Assembly: GCF_002849715.1 (NCBI RefSeq)
Contig: NZ_CP018863.1
Coordinates: 992,001 to 1,056,000 of the forward strand
DNA from: Arthrobacter crystallopoietes
GTDB taxonomy: Bacteria; Actinomycetota; Actinomycetes; Actinomycetales; Micrococcaceae
DNA: 64,000 nt
Reading direction: 5' to 3'
Shown here: in pieces, positions 9,863 to 18,658 of the stretch
Layout: each line of letters begins with the position of its first letter
Position numbering within the stretch: position 1 is the stretch's first letter
Made by a program: the position numbers and the translations under genes
The notes under the pieces: generated by a model
What the model was told of the DNA's origin: nothing
Database searches by the model: none
The model's input: only the letters and a program-made list of their open reading frames with translations

Positions 9863-10830
9863 ATGCCGCCGGTCGACTGGGAGCTTACGGCGTAGGTCTG
9901 GCCGTGGTGTTCGCCGGAGCATTTGCCGCCGCGGATGTCCTGGTCCCGGCCGAAATCGCAAGCAGTTGGGCACAACCCGCCGGACACGGACAGACAACAG
10001 CAGCAGAAGGAGAGGATATGAACCACGAGGCAACCGGGACCGGTGGAAACCATTCCGCCCACCCCGTCCAGGGTGTAACCGTCGAACAGGGTGGATATGT
10101 TCTGCAGCAGGTCTCCGCGCCTTCCGCTACGGGTGAGCAAGGGGAGCTTTCGTTCACGATTACCGGCCCCGACGGGGCGCCGGTCACCGACTTCGAGACC
10201 GGGCACGACAAGGACCTGCACCTGATCGTGGTGCGCTCCGACGGAAGCAATTACCGTCATGTGCACCCGGTGATGGATCAGGCCGGGCGCTGGTCCCTGC
10301 CCTGGCAATGGGATGCGGCCGGCACCTACCGGCTCTACGCCGACATTGCGCCGGCGGGAGCGGACAGCAACATCACGCTGACTCGCACCGTCGACGTGGC
10401 CGGAACCTTCAACCCGGCCGCCCCTAAAGTAAGCATCACCGACGAGGTCAACGGGTTCGAGGTTTCCTTGGAGGGCGGCCTGTCGGCGGGCGCGGCGTCG
10501 GCGCTGGCCATCAACGTCACCCGCGACGGGCAGCCGGTCACCACCTTGGAACCCTATCTGGGTGCCTACGGGCACCTGGTCGCCCTGCGCGCTGGGGATC
10601 TGGCCTACCTGCACGTCCACCCCGAAGGTGCCGAGCCGGCAGAGGGCGAAGTGTCCGGGCCGGCGGTCGGCTTCGCAGCCACGGCCCCGACTTTGGGCCG
10701 CTACTACCTGTACTTCGACTTCCAGGTCGACGGGAAGGTCCACACTGCCCGGTTCGTCCTCGACACCACCGGATCCATCCACACCGCGACCGACGCCGGC
10801 ACCGCCGGCGACGGGCACGGCGGCCACTGA
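9859..10830 (+). CDS. His-rich exported protein with duplicated HVHP domain, copper operon
   Basis: A 323-residue protein with one N-terminal hydrophobic segment (residues 6-30) as signal or anchor, then an extracytoplasmic region. Two similar halves each contain His-Leu, 11 residues, then HVHP (H121 with H134/H136; H239 with H252/H254), followed by a GxYxLYxD-like strand. The ends are also His-rich (HGGH tail). Position between copZ and copA suggests extracellular copper binding or delivery. GTG start overlaps the copZ stop (GTGA), so translation is coupled. I do not recognise a characterised family. Confidence 0.75.
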   Translation: MNAAGRLGAYGVGLAVVFAGAFAAADVLVPAEIASSWAQPAGHGQTTAAEGEDMNHEATGTGGNHSAHPVQGVTVEQGGYVLQQVSAPSATGEQGELSFTITGPDGAPVTDFETGHDKDLHLIVVRSDGSNYRHVHPVMDQAGRWSLPWQWDAAGTYRLYADIAPAGADSNITLTRTVDVAGTFNPAAPKVSITDEVNGFEVSLEGGLSAGAASALAINVTRDGQPVTTLEPYLGAYGHLVALRAGDLAYLHVHPEGAEPAEGEVSGPAVGFAATAPTLGRYYLYFDFQVDGKVHTARFVLDTTGSIHTATDAGTAGDGHGGH

Positions 10831-10853
10831 CCCACCCCTACCATCACTGATAC

Positions 10854-10874
10854 GCCCGGCTTCGAAGGCCGGGC
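10854..10874 (+). other. Intercistronic hairpin before copA
   Basis: GCCCGGC (10854-10860) pairs with GCCGGGC (10868-10874) between the His-rich protein gene and copA. It could tune the relative expression of the two genes. Confidence 0.4.
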
Positions 10875-10896
10875 TCATCGGGGAAAGAAGTATGCA

Positions 10897-13209
10897 ATGT
10901 CTGCATCTACGGCCCCGTCCAAGGCGCCAGGCACCGACATCGAACTCGAGATCGGCGGGATGACCTGCGCCTCGTGCGCGAACCGGATCGAACGCAAGCT
11001 CAATAAGCTCGAGGGTGTCACCGCTACGGTGAACTACGCCACCGAGAAGGCCCGCATCAGTGCCCCGGCCGGCTTCGACCCGCAGGCCCTGGTCGCCGAG
11101 GTCGAGAAGACCGGCTACACTGCCGCGGTCCCGGCCGCACGGAAGGAGCAGTCCGCAGAGGCCGGCGGGGAGCAGCCGGACACCGAACTGGTCGCGCTGC
11201 GGCACCGGCTGATCGGCAGCATCATCCTGTCGGTGCCGGTCATCGCGATGGCGATGGCCCCCGCACTGCAGTTCCCCTACTGGCAGTGGCTGTCCCTGGC
11301 GATGGCCGCACCGGTGATCGTCTGGGCCGGCTGGCCGTTCCACAAGGCCGCTTGGACCAACCTGCGCCACGGCACCGCAACCATGGACACCCTGGTCTCC
11401 ATGGGCACCACCGCCGCGTTCCTGTGGTCGCTCTACGCCCTGTTCCTCGGCACCGCCGGGACACCGGGCATGACACATCCATTCGAGCTGACCGTCGCCC
11501 CCACCAACGGCGCCAACAACATCTACTTGGAGGTCGGCGCCGGGGTAATCATGTTCATCCTGGCCGGACGCTACTTCGAGAAACGCTCCAAGCGCCAGGC
11601 AGGTGCCGCCCTGCGCGCCCTCCTGGAGCTCGGCGCCAAGGACGTGGCCGTACTGCGCGACGGGGCCGAGACCCGCATCCCCACCGACCAGCTGACCGTG
11701 GGGGACGAGTTCGTGGTCCGCCCCGGAGAGAAGATCGCCACCGACGGCACCGTCGTCAGCGGCCGCAGCGCGGTCGATGCCTCGATGCTCACCGGCGAAT
11801 CCGTGCCGGTCGAGGTCGAGGCCGGCGACCAGGTCACCGGAGCCACCGTCAATGCCGGCGGCCGCCTGGTCATCCGCGCCACCCGCATCGGCTCCGACAC
11901 CCAGCTGGCGCAGATGGCCCAGCTGGTGGAAAACGCCCAGTCCGGCAAGGCCGAGGTGCAGCGCCTAGCCGACCGCGTCTCCGGCATCTTCGTGCCCATC
12001 GTCATCGCCATCGCCGTGGGCACGCTCGCCGCCTGGCTCGGCGCCGGATTCCCGGCCACCGCAGCGTTCACCGCGGCCGTGGCCGTACTCATCATCGCCT
12101 GCCCCTGCGCCCTGGGCCTGGCCACCCCGACCGCACTGCTCGTCGGTACCGGCCGCGGCGCCCAGCTGGGAATCCTGATCAAGGGCCCGGAAGTGCTCGA
12201 ATCCACCCGCAAAATCGACACCGTCGTGCTGGACAAGACCGGCACCGTCACCACCGGCAAGATGACCCTGCAGGACGTGCACACCTCCGAAGGCACCGAC
12301 CGGGACCAACTGCTGCGCCTCGCCGGTGCAGTCGAGGATTCCTCGGAGCACCCGATCGCTCAGGCCATCGCCAAGGGCGCCACCGAACGCACCGGGCAGC
12401 TGCCCGTGCCCGAGTCCTTCAAGAACATCGAGGGCAAGGGCGTGCAGGGAATCGTCGACGGGCACCTCGTCCTGGTCGGACGCACCTCGCTGACGACCGA
12501 CTGGTCCTTGCCCATCGACGCGAACCTCGCCGCCGCGAAGGCAAACGCCGAAGCGGCCGGACAGACCGCCGTCGTCGTTGCCTGGGACGGCGCGGTACGC
12601 GGCGTGCTGACCGTGGCCGACGCCGTCAAGGCCACCAGCGCCGAAGCGATCCGGCAACTGAAGGCCCTGGGACTGACCCCGGTACTGCTGACCGGTGACA
12701 ACCAGGCCGTGGCGGAACAGGTCGCCGCGCAGGTCGGCATCGGACAGGTCATCGCCGAGGTCCTGCCTCAGGACAAAGTCGACGTCGTGGCCCGGCTCCA
12801 AAAAGAGGGCAAAATCGTGGCCATGGTCGGCGACGGCGTCAACGACGCCCCCGCCCTGGCCCAAGCCGACCTCGGACTGGCCATGGGCACCGGCACCGAC
12901 GTGGCCATCGAGGCCGCCGACCTCACCCTCGTCCGCGGTGACCTCCGCGCCGCCGCCGACGCGATCCGCCTGGCCCGCAAGACCCTGGGCACGATCAAGA
13001 CCAACCTGTTCTGGGCCTTCGCCTACAACGTCGCTGCGATCCCGCTGGCCGCCTTCGGCCTGCTCAACCCGATGCTCGCCGGCGCCGCCATGGCGTTCTC
13101 CAGCGTTTTCGTCGTCGGCAACAGCCTGCGCCTGCGCTCCTTCAAGAGCAAGGCAACAACCCGGCAGTCCTCGACTTCCACCCCTGCGCCTGCACCGATC
13201 AGCGCCTGA
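10897..13209 (+). CDS. copA: CopA Cu(I)-exporting P1B-type ATPase
   Basis: A 770-residue P1B-type ATPase that exports Cu(I). Residues 15-80 form one HMA domain with GMTCASC (C24, C27). The transmembrane metal site CPC is at 402-404, the phosphorylated Asp at 446 in [15 protein letters not shown] marks the nucleotide domain, and [14 protein letters not shown] the hinge. Two C-terminal helices follow ([19 protein letters not shown]). The ATG sits after GGGAAAGAAG. It receives copper from CopZ and is controlled through the copZ promoter by CsoR. Confidence 0.95.
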   Translation: MSASTAPSKAPGTDIELEIGGMTCASCANRIERKLNKLEGVTATVNYATEKARISAPAGFDPQALVAEVEKTGYTAAVPAARKEQSAEAGGEQPDTELVALRHRLIGSIILSVPVIAMAMAPALQFPYWQWLSLAMAAPVIVWAGWPFHKAAWTNLRHGTATMDTLVSMGTTAAFLWSLYALFLGTAGTPGMTHPFELTVAPTNGANNIYLEVGAGVIMFILAGRYFEKRSKRQAGAALRALLELGAKDVAVLRDGAETRIPTDQLTVGDEFVVRPGEKIATDGTVVSGRSAVDASMLTGESVPVEVEAGDQVTGATVNAGGRLVIRATRIGSDTQLAQMAQLVENAQSGKAEVQRLADRVSGIFVPIVIAIAVGTLAAWLGAGFPATAAFTAAVAVLIIACPCALGLATPTALLVGTGRGAQLGILIKGPEVLESTRKIDTVVLDKTGTVTTGKMTLQDVHTSEGTDRDQLLRLAGAVEDSSEHPIAQAIAKGATERTGQLPVPESFKNIEGKGVQGIVDGHLVLVGRTSLTTDWSLPIDANLAAAKANAEAAGQTAVVVAWDGAVRGVLTVADAVKATSAEAIRQLKALGLTPVLLTGDNQAVAEQVAAQVGIGQVIAEVLPQDKVDVVARLQKEGKIVAMVGDGVNDAPALAQADLGLAMGTGTDVAIEAADLTLVRGDLRAAADAIRLARKTLGTIKTNLFWAFAYNVAAIPLAAFGLLNPMLAGAAMAFSSVFVVGNSLRLRSFKSKATTRQSSTSTPAPAPISA

Positions 13210-13245
13210 ACCACCACCCACCCCCACCGCTAGGAAACCAACACC

Positions 13246-13491
13246 ATGGGAAGCTGCTGCAGCTCGAACGCTACGAACACCACGGCCGAGGACCTGACCC
13301 TTACCACACGCCCCGAACAGGCCGACTCGCTCGCCCGGTGCCCGGTCATGGCCGGTACACCGGTCGACAAGGCCGATGCCGAGGCCAAGGGATTGTTCCG
13401 CGACTACGATGGCCAGCGATACTGGTTCTGCTGCGCCGGCTGCGGACCGAAGTTCGACGCCGACCCGGCCACCTACGCAAACGCGGGCTGA
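13246..13491 (+). CDS. Small YHS-domain protein
   Basis: An 81-residue Cys-rich protein with GSCCSS at the N-terminus and a YHS-type core: CPVMAGTPVDKADAEAKG, then FRDYDGQRYWFCCAGCGPKF and DADPATY. YHS domains are often joined to copper ATPases and bind metal with Cys residues. Here it is a separate gene just after copA, so it is probably a copper-binding or copper-transfer partner. TAGGAAACC precedes the ATG. Confidence 0.85.
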   Translation: MGSCCSSNATNTTAEDLTLTTRPEQADSLARCPVMAGTPVDKADAEAKGLFRDYDGQRYWFCCAGCGPKFDADPATYANAG

Positions 13492-13579
13492 CGCCCGACC
13501 CGGCCTGGCAGGTCCGGGGCCGGCACTTAGACGGCCCCGGGCCTCGCAGACCGCCAAGAAAGAAAGACCAGGAGCCACC

Positions 13580-13909
13580 ATGGACACCACCCCTGCCACT
13601 GCGGACACCACCGTCGACGGCCATACAGCCCACGGTTATATCTCCGACAAAGCCCGCTACCTCGCCCGCATGAAGCGGATCGAAGGGCAGGCCCGAGGCA
13701 TCCACCGGATGGTCGACGAGGAGCAGTACTGCATCGACATCCTCACCCAGATCTCTGCCCTGACCTCCGCCCTGCGAGGCGTCGCGCTGGGACTCCTCGA
13801 CGACCACATGAAGCACTGCCTCCTCGACGCAACCCATCTCGGCCCGGAGGCGGCCGAAGCCAAGATCCAGGAAGCTTCCGACGCCATCGCCCGCTTCGTC
13901 CGCTCCTGA
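13580..13909 (+). CDS. csoR: CsoR copper-sensing repressor (DUF156)
   Basis: A 109-residue DUF156 repressor with the full Cu(I) ligand set C51, H76 and C80 (YCID; DDHMKHC). This separates it from the CstR at 3922, which lacks the His. Apo-CsoR binds the copZ operators; Cu(I) releases it. The ATG at 13580 follows AGGAG at 13570; a longer frame upstream is not supported. As last gene of the copper operon it gives negative autoregulation. Confidence 0.9.
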   Translation: MDTTPATADTTVDGHTAHGYISDKARYLARMKRIEGQARGIHRMVDEEQYCIDILTQISALTSALRGVALGLLDDHMKHCLLDATHLGPEAAEAKIQEASDAIARFVRS

Positions 13910-14079
13910 CACCCGCGGCCTTCTTCCCTGACCAACGCGGCCCAGGCTCCGGATTTTAAGCCGCCAAAGCCGCCAGCCAGAGTTACCTCGCGCTCTGTTG
14001 AAGTACGGGGATGTAGCCCTCCCAGCCGCCCGGTACTGCCGGGGTTCTCAGGTGAGCCGCGTGGATGAACCTGTTCCAC

Positions 14080-14228
14080 TTCCGACCATTGGTCTGACAT
14101 TGCATGCTCGACGTCCTGGCTCCGGCAGAGGAGCCAGGAGATCACGCAACCGACCGGGATACCGATAAAGAATGCAATGTCGACGCCGCCGAGCGCTTCG
14201 GCAATCGCACCCTGGAAGAAGCCGGTTC
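14080..14228 (-). pseudogene. C-terminal remnant of an NCS1-type permease
   Basis: Minus-strand frame starting right after a TGA at 14229 reads TGFFQGAIAEALGGVDIAFF and continues IGIPVGCVISWLLC, then RSQDVEHAMSDQ. This resembles the last transmembrane helix and charged tail of purine-cytosine (NCS1) permeases, where GGxDxS/A starts the final helix. There is no start, no upstream part, and the normal stop is lost, so only a relic remains. Confidence 0.55.
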
Positions 14229-14257
14229 ATATTAGTGCTGGCCGCGCCTTAAACGTG

Positions 14258-14296
14258 CGACGGCGGGGCGCGGCATTGTGCCGCGCCCCGCCGTCG
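14258..14296 (-). terminator. Terminator after hpaD
   Basis: A perfect 18-bp stem with a 3-base loop (14258-14275 with 14279-14296), 18 bases beyond the hpaD stop. GC-rich, no clear U-tract. Confidence 0.8.
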
Positions 14297-14314
14297 ATCT
14301 TTGCGAGAGCTTTG

Positions 14315-15388
14315 TTAGAGCTGTGCGCCGACCTTGAAGCCGCGCTCTTCGCCCGGTTCGCGGGTGTAGGAGAAGCCGTCGGCCCCGATGGTCACGGCCA
14401 TTTCGGAGGCGTCGGTGCGCTTGATGACTTCCTGGGGGTTGCCGTCCAGGTCCAGGACCAGGGAGGCCTCGGTGTACCAGGACGGGACCACCGGGTTGCC
14501 CCACCAGTCGCGGCGCTGGTTGTCGTGGACGTCCCAGGTGACGGTGGGGTTGTCCGGGTCGCCGGTGTAGTAGTCCTGGGTGTAGATCTCGATGCGGTGG
14601 CCGTCCGGATCCAGGATGTACAGGTAGAACGCGTTGGAGACGCCGTGACGGCCGGGGCCGCGTTCGATCCGGTCAGAGATGCGCAGGGCGCCCATCTTGT
14701 CGCAGATCTGGATGATGTTGTGCTTTTCGTGCGTGGCGAAGGCAACGTGGTGCATGCGCGGGCCGTCGCCGCCGGTGAGGGCGGTGTCGTGGACGGTCTG
14801 CTTGCGGTGCATCCAGGCCGCGTAGGTCACGCCGTCGGAATCCTTGATGTCTTCGGAGACGCGGAAGCCCAGGTCCTCCAGGTACTTGCGGCCGCGCGGG
14901 ACGTCCGGGGTGACCTGGTTGAAGTGGTCCAGGCGGACCAGTTCGCCGGCGCTGTAGAGGTCGTAGCGCTGGGTGAGGCGCTCGACGTGCTCGACGTCGT
15001 AGAAGAACTCGTACGGGAAGCCCAGCGGGTCCTCCACGCGGACGGAGTCGCCGATGCCCTTGGAGAAGCCGTCCTTGCGGCGCTCGGTGCGGCACCCGAG
15101 TTCCTTGTAGTACGCCTCGGCGGCGTCCACTTCGGCCGGGGACTTCACCCGGTAGGCAAACGAGGCAACGGCGGCGACCGGGCCCTTGCGCAGCACCAGG
15201 TTGTGGTGGATGAACTCCTCGAAGGAGCGCAGGTAGATGGTGTTCTCGTCCTCTTCGGTCACGTGCAGACCGAGGACATCCACGTAGAACTCGCGGGACT
15301 TGGCCAGGTCCGTGACGACCAAATCCATGTACGCGCAGCGGACAATGTCCGGAGCAGGGACGCTGGGCTTGGGAATTTCGTTGCTCAT
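14315..15388 (-). CDS. hpaD: Homoprotocatechuate 2,3-dioxygenase (extradiol)
   Basis: A 357-residue two-domain vicinal-oxygen-chelate enzyme that cleaves 3,4-dihydroxyphenylacetate to 5-carboxymethyl-2-hydroxymuconate semialdehyde. The metal ligands fall at H155, H214 and E267 and the acid-base His at H200, the same numbers as in the Brevibacterium fuscum enzyme, and long stretches look near-identical from memory. The metal may be Fe(II) or Mn(II); Arthrobacter has the Mn form MndD. AAGGAACC precedes the ATG. It lies downstream of hpaE on the same strand with a hairpin between. Confidence 0.95.
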   Translation of the reverse strand: MSNEIPKPSVPAPDIVRCAYMDLVVTDLAKSREFYVDVLGLHVTEEDENTIYLRSFEEFIHHNLVLRKGPVAAVASFAYRVKSPAEVDAAEAYYKELGCRTERRKDGFSKGIGDSVRVEDPLGFPYEFFYDVEHVERLTQRYDLYSAGELVRLDHFNQVTPDVPRGRKYLEDLGFRVSEDIKDSDGVTYAAWMHRKQTVHDTALTGGDGPRMHHVAFATHEKHNIIQICDKMGALRISDRIERGPGRHGVSNAFYLYILDPDGHRIEIYTQDYYTGDPDNPTVTWDVHDNQRRDWWGNPVVPSWYTEASLVLDLDGNPQEVIKRTDASEMAVTIGADGFSYTREPGEERGFKVGAQL

Positions 15389-15418
15389 AATGGTTCCTTC
15401 GAATTTTTGGATTGGTGA

Positions 15419-15450
15419 GGGAGTGGGCCCATGGACCTGGGCCCACTCCC
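15419..15450 (-). other. Hairpin between hpaE and hpaD
   Basis: A perfect 13-bp stem (GGGAGTGGGCCCA with its complement at 15438-15450) and a 6-base loop. It lies 80 bases past the hpaE stop and 30 bases before the hpaD start. It may be a partial terminator or an mRNA processing and stability element. Confidence 0.7.
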
Positions 15451-15530
15451 TTCGGGGGCCGACGCTAGCGACGGAGGTCTGGGCTCGGCGTCAGCCCCGG
15501 TCAAGCGTCCGGAGCAAGCCGGACAAGCAA

Positions 15531-17051
15531 TTAGGCGTCGCCCGTTTCCTTGCTGGCCTCAACGCCGAACTTGGGCGAGTGGGCCTCATTGAGGGTGATC
15601 TGCACCGACTGCTGCGTGGTGTAGAAATCGACCGAGCGGTAGCCGCCCTCGCGTCCGAGGCCCGAGGCCTTGACGCCGCCGAACGGGGTGCGCAGGTCGC
15701 GCACATTGTTCGAGTTCAGCCACACCATGCCCGACTCGATGGCGTGTGCGAAGTTGTGCGCGCGCTTCAAATTCGTCGTCCAGACGTAGGCTGCGAGACC
15801 GTACTTAGTGTTGTTCGCGAGCTCGAGCGCCTCTTCGTCGGTGTCGAAGGGGGTGATCGCAACGACAGGCCCGAAGATTTCCTCCTGGAAAATCCGGGCA
15901 TCGGGGGCGACGTCGGCGAACACGGTCGGTGCAACGTAGTTGCCCGTGGGGAAACCCTCGGGACGACCGCCGCCGGCGAGAAGGCGGCCCTCGGACTTGC
16001 CGATCTCGATGTAGCTCATGACCTTGTCGAAGTGGTTGGGGTGCACCAGCGAGCCGACCTCGGTCCCGGGATCGCTCGGGAGGCCCACCACGATGTTCTT
16101 CGCGCGCTCGGCGAAGCGAGCCACGAAGTCATCGTAGATGTCGCGCTGCACGAGCACGCGGCTGCCGGCGGTGCAACGCTCGCCGTTCAGGCTGAACACA
16201 CCGAAGACAGTGGCGTCGAGGGCGGCCTCGATGTCGGCGTCGGCGAAGACAACAGCCGGGCTCTTGCCGCCAAGCTCGAGCGAGAGGCTCTTGAACTGGG
16301 GTGCGGCAGCGGTCGAGATGGTGGCACCGGTCGAGCTGTCACCGGTGAACGAAACGATCGGCACATCCGGGTGCTTCACGAGGTAGTCGCCCGCGACGCC
16401 GCCGGAGCCGAAGATCAGGTTGAAGACTCCCTCGGGCACGCCTGCCTCGCGGAAGATCTCGGGCCACAGCGCGGCGGAGAGCGGCGTGTAGCTGGCCGGC
16501 TTCATGACAACGGTGTTGCCAGTTGCGAGTGCCGGGGCGAGCTTCCACGACTCCTGCATGAAAGGAACGTTCCACGGCGTGATCAGCGCGGCGACGCCGA
16601 TCGGCTTGCGGTTTACGTAGTTGATCTGGCGACCGGGCACCTTGAACGCGTTGTCCTCCAGCCCGACGATGAGGTCGGCGAAGAAGCGGAAGTTCTCGGC
16701 GGCGCGGCGGGCTTGGCCCTTGGCCTGGGTGATCGGCAGGCCGGAGTCGTAGCTCTCGAGGTAGGCGAGTTCGTCGTCGCGGGATTCGACGATATCGGCG
16801 ATCTTGTGCAGCACTCGCGAGCGTTCGCGGGGCAGCATCTTCGGCCACGGGCCTTCCTTGAAGGCGTGCTTAGCGGCCGCGACGGCGAGGTCCACGTCTT
16901 CCGTCTGGCCGGACGCAGCCGTGGCGTAAGTCTGGTTGGATACCGGGTCCAAGACCTCAAAGGTCTCGCCGCCGATGGAGTCGACAAACTTGCCGTCGAT
17001 GTAGTGCTGGATGTGGCCGGGCAGGTTCTCCGGGACAAAGTGCTTGCTCAC
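15531..17051 (-). CDS. hpaE: 5-carboxymethyl-2-hydroxymuconate semialdehyde dehydrogenase
   Basis: A 506-residue NAD-dependent aldehyde dehydrogenase: TPWNVPF and FTGDSSTG for cofactor binding, catalytic Glu in LELGGKSP, catalytic Cys in [10 protein letters not shown]. Its neighbour hpaD makes the semialdehyde it would oxidise, so the hpaE call rests on family plus context. The GTG at 17051 ([13 protein letters not shown]) follows GGAAGGA; a frame open to 17309 adds 86 residues unlike the family and is rejected. Other hpa genes (hydroxylase, decarboxylase, hydratase, aldolase) are not in the window. Confidence 0.88.
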   Translation of the reverse strand: MSKHFVPENLPGHIQHYIDGKFVDSIGGETFEVLDPVSNQTYATAASGQTEDVDLAVAAAKHAFKEGPWPKMLPRERSRVLHKIADIVESRDDELAYLESYDSGLPITQAKGQARRAAENFRFFADLIVGLEDNAFKVPGRQINYVNRKPIGVAALITPWNVPFMQESWKLAPALATGNTVVMKPASYTPLSAALWPEIFREAGVPEGVFNLIFGSGGVAGDYLVKHPDVPIVSFTGDSSTGATISTAAAPQFKSLSLELGGKSPAVVFADADIEAALDATVFGVFSLNGERCTAGSRVLVQRDIYDDFVARFAERAKNIVVGLPSDPGTEVGSLVHPNHFDKVMSYIEIGKSEGRLLAGGGRPEGFPTGNYVAPTVFADVAPDARIFQEEIFGPVVAITPFDTDEEALELANNTKYGLAAYVWTTNLKRAHNFAHAIESGMVWLNSNNVRDLRTPFGGVKASGLGREGGYRSVDFYTTQQSVQITLNEAHSPKFGVEASKETGDA

Positions 17052-17117
17052 GGGCGTGATCCTTCCCCCCTCGTTCGAGGGGTTTTCTTCCAAGGGCGAG
17101 AACGTTTCGGATTTGAA

Positions 17118-17129
17118 ATCGTATACGAT
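17118..17129. promoter_or_regulatory. Palindrome before hpaE
   Basis: ATCGTATACGAT, a perfect 12-bp palindrome 67 bases upstream of hpaE. A GTATAC core is common for GntR-type repressors. Confidence 0.5.
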
Positions 17130-17343
17130 CCATGGTGACCGAAGACACGCGCTGCTGTCAATAGCTACGCGAACCGCGCCATGAAGGCGCCCAGCCTTCC
17201 CCAAGCCTCGACACTGCGTCACCCAGCAACCTTGCTCCGCCTTATGGCCGCCTCGCCTCTTCCGGGCCACCCAGAACGACTCTTTCCAGAATCTTGTGAG
17301 CACCACCACCTCGTGCTAGAGTCTTCCCACTCAGAAAGCATCA

Positions 17344-17362
17344 GTTCCTACTAGGTGGGAAC
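17344..17362. promoter_or_regulatory. Imperfect palindrome before the 17454 gene
   Basis: GTTCCTACTAGGTGGGAAC, 19 bp, with one mismatched pair around a TAG centre. It lies 92 bases before the start at 17454 and could be an operator for the hydroxycarboxylate genes. Confidence 0.4.
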
Positions 17363-17453
17363 ATTGGGCCGGGGGCATCGCGAAAGCGAAGCTCTTGACT
17401 CCGGCTGATCGCCGTACACAGAAGTGCTCGTGTAAGAGCAGGGAAGAAGAACT

Positions 17454-18524
17454 ATGACTGATTACGAAATTGCTGTCATTCCCGGCGACGGAATCGGCCC
17501 TGAAGTTGTTGACGCAGCCCTGTCCGTGCTGAAGGAATGCGAAGCGCGCTACGGACTGGAGATCAACTACACCTTCCATGACTTCAGTGCAGACCTATAC
17601 CGCCGTACCGGACGGAAGATCACTGCTGCCGACATGGATGAGATCGGCAAGGCGGACGCCGTGCTGTTCGGCGCCATGGGGCTGCCCGACGTGCGCGGAC
17701 CGGAAGGTCTCGAATTGGGCGCCCAGGTTGAAATGCGGGCGCACTACGGACTCTTCTCAAGCCTGAGGCCGGTTCGGCTTTTTCCCGGCGTTGAGAGCCC
17801 TGTGAAGGCGAAGAACGTCGACATGCTCGTGATCCGCGAAACGTCCGAAGGGATGTTCGCAGGGCTGGCCGATGAGCACGAGCCCAGCGATGAGAGCGCG
17901 AGTGACCGCATGACGATCACCCGGGCCACGTGCGAAAAGCTTTTCGATGTTGCGTTCTCCCAGGCCCGCGCGCGCCGCAAGCGTGGAACCCCCGGGCATG
18001 TGACCCTGCTGCATAAGTCCAATGCCTTGCGCAGCAACGTCCTGATGGAGAAGGTGTTCGACGAGGTCGCCGCGAAGAACGACGATATCGGCAATGCAAA
18101 GTTCTACATTGACGCGGGTTCGATGTACATGGTTACCAACCCGGAACGATACGACGTCGTCGTCACGGAGAACATTTTCGGCGACATTGTTTCAGAGATT
18201 GCAGCCGGCCTCGTCGGCGGTCTCGGCGTCGCGCCTTCTGCCGACGTCAGTCTGACACATGGCGTGTTCCAGCCGTCTCACGGCAGCGCGCCCGATATCG
18301 CGGGCAAGGGGATCGCCAATCCGACGGCGATGATCCTGTCCGCCGCAATGATGCTGGAGTGGCTGGGCGAGCGCCGCGAGGACGACCGCTGCACCAAGGC
18401 GGCACAGACCATTCAAAGCGCCGTCGAGTCAACGCTGGCGACAGGCCCTCGTGCACGCGACCTCGGCGGGACAGCGGGCACGCAGGAAGTGGTGGACGCC
18501 ATCGTCAGTGCCTTGCCTGCGTAG
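17454..18524 (+). CDS. Isocitrate/isopropylmalate-family beta-decarboxylating dehydrogenase
   Basis: A 356-residue member of the 3-isopropylmalate, tartrate and D-malate dehydrogenase family. Visible are IPGDGIGPEV, the substrate arginines around LRPVRLFPG, the RETSEGMFAG loop, and NIFGDIVSEIAAGLVGG with metal-binding Asp, then GSAPDIAGKGIANPTAMILS. The family oxidises and decarboxylates 2-hydroxy acids with NAD. Leucine synthesis seems unlikely because no leu genes are near; neighbours (2-hydroxyacid dehydrogenase, 2HCT transporter) suggest D-malate or tartrate catabolism. GGGAAGAA precedes the ATG. Confidence 0.82.
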   Translation: MTDYEIAVIPGDGIGPEVVDAALSVLKECEARYGLEINYTFHDFSADLYRRTGRKITAADMDEIGKADAVLFGAMGLPDVRGPEGLELGAQVEMRAHYGLFSSLRPVRLFPGVESPVKAKNVDMLVIRETSEGMFAGLADEHEPSDESASDRMTITRATCEKLFDVAFSQARARRKRGTPGHVTLLHKSNALRSNVLMEKVFDEVAAKNDDIGNAKFYIDAGSMYMVTNPERYDVVVTENIFGDIVSEIAAGLVGGLGVAPSADVSLTHGVFQPSHGSAPDIAGKGIANPTAMILSAAMMLEWLGERREDDRCTKAAQTIQSAVESTLATGPRARDLGGTAGTQEVVDAIVSALPA

Positions 18525-18658
18525 TTGAAACCTGGGCGGCGCGCACACCGTGCGGCCCAGGTCACAGGCAGGTCGTCGCTCCCCCGATGCACACTGTCTG
18601 ATCAGTCAGATTCCCGTGTAGCAGTCGCCAGATCTTGACGTACGAAAGGTGCGCACCA

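Larger units (their letters stand above)
13910..14314. other. Junction between copper island and hpa genes
   Basis: No intact gene. It carries the NCS1 permease remnant and the hpaD terminator listed separately. The first 150 bases show nothing clear. Confidence 0.55.
17052..17453. other. Divergent intergenic region of hpaE and the hydroxycarboxylate genes
   Basis: No supported gene. It contains two palindromes, listed separately, one near each gene. No regulator gene for them lies adjacent. Confidence 0.6.

Noticed and set aside
11286..13611. Long open frames overlapping copA in other frames and on the minus strand
   Set aside because: They are Arg/Gly- or Ser/Ala-rich shadow translations of high-GC DNA; copA carries all family motifs.
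14177..17138. Plus-strand open frames of over 400 and 600 codons across hpaD and hpaE
   Set aside because: Antisense to two clear enzymes, with no recognisable domain or ribosome binding site.
17052..17309. 86-residue N-terminal extension of hpaE
   Set aside because: The extra residues do not resemble aldehyde dehydrogenases and cover the promoter palindrome; GTG 17051 has GGAAGGA.
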